9,257 bases of DNA, taken from Lentimicrobium sp. (GTDB lineage Bacteria; Bacteroidota; Bacteroidia; Bacteroidales; Lentimicrobiaceae). Under the pieces are notes generated by a model that was not told where the DNA came from, did no database searches, and worked only from the letters and a program-made list of their open reading frames with translations. Below, one piece after another: positions 7,161-9,257 of this stretch. How positions within the stretch are numbered: the stretch's first letter is position 1; each line of letters starts with the position of its first letter. A program made the translations under genes and the position numbers. The stretch lies in contig JAAXUD010000073.1 of NCBI GenBank assembly GCA_013336205.1, forward strand, positions 1 through 9,257, given 5' to 3'.

Positions 7161-7168
7161 TTAATTTG
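7161..7168 (+). promoter_or_regulatory. Candidate -7 element for the solenoid lipoprotein/peptidase pair
   Basis: TTAATTTG matches TAnnTTTG at five of its six fixed positions and lies 19 bp before the ATG at 7188, just downstream of the preceding terminator. No convincing -33 TTTG is present at the right distance. A promoter is expected in this gap because of the terminator upstream, but the exact site is uncertain. Confidence 0.3.
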
Positions 7169-7187
7169 CAGGTGAAATAAACCAATT

Positions 7188-8141
7188 ATGAAAAATACCT
7201 TTCTCAATCTATTGCTGATTTTTTTTATTACGACTTCCTGTAAAGCAGATTCAGGGAATAAAATAAACAACGGGATCGATGCCGGTGAAATTATCAACAG
7301 CATTGATAAAGGAAAGGCGGTTTTAATAAAGGATATGATTATTACCGATGATCTGGACTTCACTAAAATAAAACGCCATGATGTTTTCAGCACATCTCTT
7401 GAAATTGCCCGTATTGAGGTTCCGGTTACTTTTTTCAATTGCATTTTCATGGGATCAGTTACCGCTAACGGGATGCAATCGCAAAGACAGGTCAATACGC
7501 ATTTCAGCAGCTCAATAACTTTTGAAGCCTGTGACTTCAGGGGAGATGCGGATTTCAGCAATATTACTGTTGCCGGAATGGTAAATTTTACCGGTGCTAC
7601 ATTCAGGGAGAAAGCCCTTTTTAATAATGCCACTTTCAAGGGCCGGCAAGTATATTTTACAGCATTAAACTCAGAGAAGTTGTTTAGTATGCAGGAATCC
7701 CGGATTGAAGGTTCTATAGATTTCTTTAAGGCAAAAGTTAGCGGGAAATTTTCCTTTCAGAGTTCGGATTTTTGGGGAATAGCCCGTTTCAGCGATCTGG
7801 ATTGCAATGGCAAAAGCGATTTTTCACTTACCAATTTCCGCAGTGATGCCTTGTTCACTTACGCAAATTTTGGCAACGAATTCAGAATGGCAAATACAAC
7901 AGTCGCCGGCCGGCTCGACCTGATCAGTGTTTCTTTTCAGAGCAATGCCTGGCTCTCAAACGCTGTTTTTTACGGCAAAGTTAACCTTACCAAAACAGAA
8001 GTAAAAGGCAACCTCGATCTGAGTGGCTCTTTATTTATGCTCGGAAAACCTGTAATGGATGAGTTTACAATACAGTCACCCGGACAACTCATAAAAGATG
8101 GTACGCGATTTGCGACATTTGATGAGCTTAATCCGGAATAA
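7188..8141 (+). CDS. Lipoprotein with pentapeptide-like beta-solenoid repeats
   Basis: The 317-residue protein has a lipoprotein signal peptide (core FLNLLLIFFI, TTSC, acylated Cys18). From residue 112 to 283, large hydrophobic residues recur at alternating steps of 5 and 6, an 11-residue period: 112, 123, 134, 145, then after one extra residue 157, 168, 179 and so on to 278. A second hydrophobic series lies 5 residues after each. Typical units are FTGATFREKAL, FSLTNFRSDAL and LSNAVFYGKVN. The pattern resembles the F-x-x-A-x-F type pentapeptide repeats of Pfam Pentapeptide_3 rather than strict A(D/N)LxX repeats, and should form a right-handed beta-helix. Weaker units occur at 47-58 and 82-92. 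The signal peptide makes a gyrase-mimic role unlikely; a binding or scaffold role on the envelope is inference. The peptidase gene follows 36 bp after the stop, probably in the same transcript. Confidence 0.88.
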   Translation: MKNTFLNLLLIFFITTSCKADSGNKINNGIDAGEIINSIDKGKAVLIKDMIITDDLDFTKIKRHDVFSTSLEIARIEVPVTFFNCIFMGSVTANGMQSQRQVNTHFSSSITFEACDFRGDADFSNITVAGMVNFTGATFREKALFNNATFKGRQVYFTALNSEKLFSMQESRIEGSIDFFKAKVSGKFSFQSSDFWGIARFSDLDCNGKSDFSLTNFRSDALFTYANFGNEFRMANTTVAGRLDLISVSFQSNAWLSNAVFYGKVNLTKTEVKGNLDLSGSLFMLGKPVMDEFTIQSPGQLIKDGTRFATFDELNPE

Positions 8142-8177
8142 TTTATAATACGTATGAAAATCATATTAAACACTACT

Positions 8178-9251
8178 ATGAAAAACTACTCAAAAAGATT
8201 GATTTCAGGAGCTTTTCTTGTTCCTTTTCTGGCCTTTACCTTAGGGACTGCTACATTAAGCAGTTGTACGAAAGAGGAGGTAAATGAATTTCTGAACGAA
8301 CTTCTGGTACAAGCCCTCGCCAGTTGGAATGCTGACGAAGAAAACCTGGATGAGATACCGGAAGATCTGGACATCAATGATGAAACCGGAACCATCCCTG
8401 GCAAAGTTGACCTTGCTTCAAAATTCCCGCCCATTGGCGATCAGGGTGAATTTGGCACTTGTGTTGCCTGGGCAGTTGGTTATAATCTTAAGACCGCACT
8501 AAATGGCATAGACAATGGCTGGACCGCAAGTCAACTGGCGCAATCTTCCAACCAGACCAGTCCAAAGGATTTATTCTGGGCTATTCCATCCGCCGAGAAA
8601 GGCGCTGATTGCAACGGAACTCAATTTGAAGCAGCGATGGATCAGCTTATTTCACGAGGTGGCGCTTCTCTGGCTACTGTCCCTTACACAAGTCTGGGCG
8701 ATTGCAGCCAATCACCACCCCAGGAATGGACTCAGGATGCTTCTGATAATAGACTGGTAAACTATCGCAAGATCGCCGATCAGAGTAACAGTGCTTCCAT
8801 GACTGTCACCAACTTTAAAAACTACCTGGCCGAAGGAAGACCTATCGCTTTCGGTGCAAAACTGGGCGATCGCTTTATGCGCTGGAACAGCGATGCGGTT
8901 ATCGATTATGACACCTACCAGAATCCCGGAATGCAGCATGCCTACCATGCCATGGTTTTAGCTGGTTATGATGATGCCAAGAACGCTTTTAAGGTTATTA
9001 ATACCTGGGGAAATACCTGGGGAAATACAGGTACAATCTGGATAGATTATGATTTCTTTGTCAGCAGTTTTTGTTTTGCCGCCTTTGTTGCTCAGAACAA
9101 ATCTGATGTCAATATTTCGGGAGGTGAAGTTGGCTCGGGGGATATTGTTTCCGGTCTCGATGTACTGGCCTGGAACCTGATTGATGAGGATAATCCTGAA
9201 TCGACCGATCCCCTGGCAAGGCAGATTACCTATAACGTGTTCCGGAGTTGA
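8178..9251 (+). CDS. Papain-like (C1 family) cysteine peptidase, lipid-anchored, possibly C-terminally truncated
   Basis: This is a predicted cell-envelope cysteine endopeptidase of 357 residues. A lipoprotein signal peptide ends at LSSC (Cys30), followed by TKEE. An acidic linker (about 31-80, many Asp/Glu) precedes the catalytic domain. The papain residues are all present: oxyanion-hole Gln89 and nucleophile Cys95 in GDQGEFGTCVAWA, His257 in YHAMVLAGYDD, and Asn275 in INTWGNTWGNTG. Spacings match papain (Gln to Cys 6; His to Gly-Tyr 6). Cys145 and Cys176 may form a disulfide. No classical I29 inhibitory propeptide is visible. An in-frame ATG at 8154 would add 8 residues; 8178 gives the more usual short signal peptide and is preferred. 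After residue about 325 the sequence looks like the first strand of an Ig/CARDB-like domain (LARQITYNVFRS), then stops at TGA. The stop may be a real end, a nonsense change or a sequencing error. Confidence 0.9.
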   Translation: MKNYSKRLISGAFLVPFLAFTLGTATLSSCTKEEVNEFLNELLVQALASWNADEENLDEIPEDLDINDETGTIPGKVDLASKFPPIGDQGEFGTCVAWAVGYNLKTALNGIDNGWTASQLAQSSNQTSPKDLFWAIPSAEKGADCNGTQFEAAMDQLISRGGASLATVPYTSLGDCSQSPPQEWTQDASDNRLVNYRKIADQSNSASMTVTNFKNYLAEGRPIAFGAKLGDRFMRWNSDAVIDYDTYQNPGMQHAYHAMVLAGYDDAKNAFKVINTWGNTWGNTGTIWIDYDFFVSSFCFAAFVAQNKSDVNISGGEVGSGDIVSGLDVLAWNLIDEDNPESTDPLARQITYNVFRS

Positions 9252-9257
9252 ACACGT

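Noticed and set aside
7079..7639. Minus-strand 186-residue open frame
   Set aside because: It lies antisense to the solenoid lipoprotein gene and across the terminator, with no recognisable domain. The + strand frame has a signal peptide and regular repeats, so the minus frame is a shadow.
7188..8141. Qnr-like fluoroquinolone resistance pentapeptide protein
   Set aside because: The lipoprotein signal peptide and the 5+6 repeat spacing do not fit cytoplasmic Qnr/MfpA proteins with strict five-residue repeats.
9000..9023. Perfect 12-bp tandem duplication AATACCTGGGGA in the peptidase gene
   Set aside because: It encodes NTWG twice, but the papain family consensus NSWGxxWGxxG has this spacing anyway, so it need not be a recent duplication.

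Overview
The window looks like a chromosomal segment from a member of the Bacteroidota, probably an environmental Bacteroidales-like lineage. The evidence is a FecR-type anti-sigma factor with a C-terminal DUF4974-like domain, a TonB-dependent receptor with an N-terminal STN domain, a DUF4249-type lipoprotein, TAnnTTTG-like -7 promoter elements and start codons without strong Shine-Dalgarno sequences. All seven supported genes are on the + strand. The genus cannot be fixed from the sequence alone.

Left block (159-5420): a compact cell-surface signalling and uptake locus. The order is ECF sigma factor, FecR-like anti-sigma factor in the inner membrane, STN-domain TonB-dependent outer-membrane receptor, and DUF4249 lipoprotein. 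Gaps are 78, 49 and 23 bp, so the genes are probably co-transcribed or nearly so. The expected logic is that the receptor and lipoprotein bind a ligand, the STN domain signals to the periplasmic part of FecR, and FecR releases or activates the sigma factor. There is no SusD-like protein or degradative enzyme, so the ligand is unknown.

Middle (5421-6082): 662 bp with no convincing gene, dense in small repeats. It holds ten hexamers (AAGGTT drifting to GAGGTT), then two copies of a degenerate unit built on an AATTTCY heptamer. The second copy is interrupted by a perfect 18-bp palindrome flanked by a 4-bp direct repeat. An imperfect hairpin lies further on. The end nearest the next gene is AT-rich and carries a weak promoter candidate.

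Right block (6083-9251): three genes for predicted lipoproteins. The first is an unrecognised beta-rich protein followed by a clear intrinsic terminator. The second is a lipoprotein with a long 11-residue-period (5+6) pentapeptide-like solenoid. The third, 36 bp further on and likely in the same transcript, is a papain-like (C1) cysteine peptidase with all catalytic residues. Its frame stops 6 bases before the window end, inside what looks like the start of a C-terminal Ig/CARDB-like domain, so it may be truncated by a single-base change.

The points most worth checking are the palindrome insertion scar, the possible nonsense codon in the peptidase, and the solenoid lipoprotein/peptidase pair.
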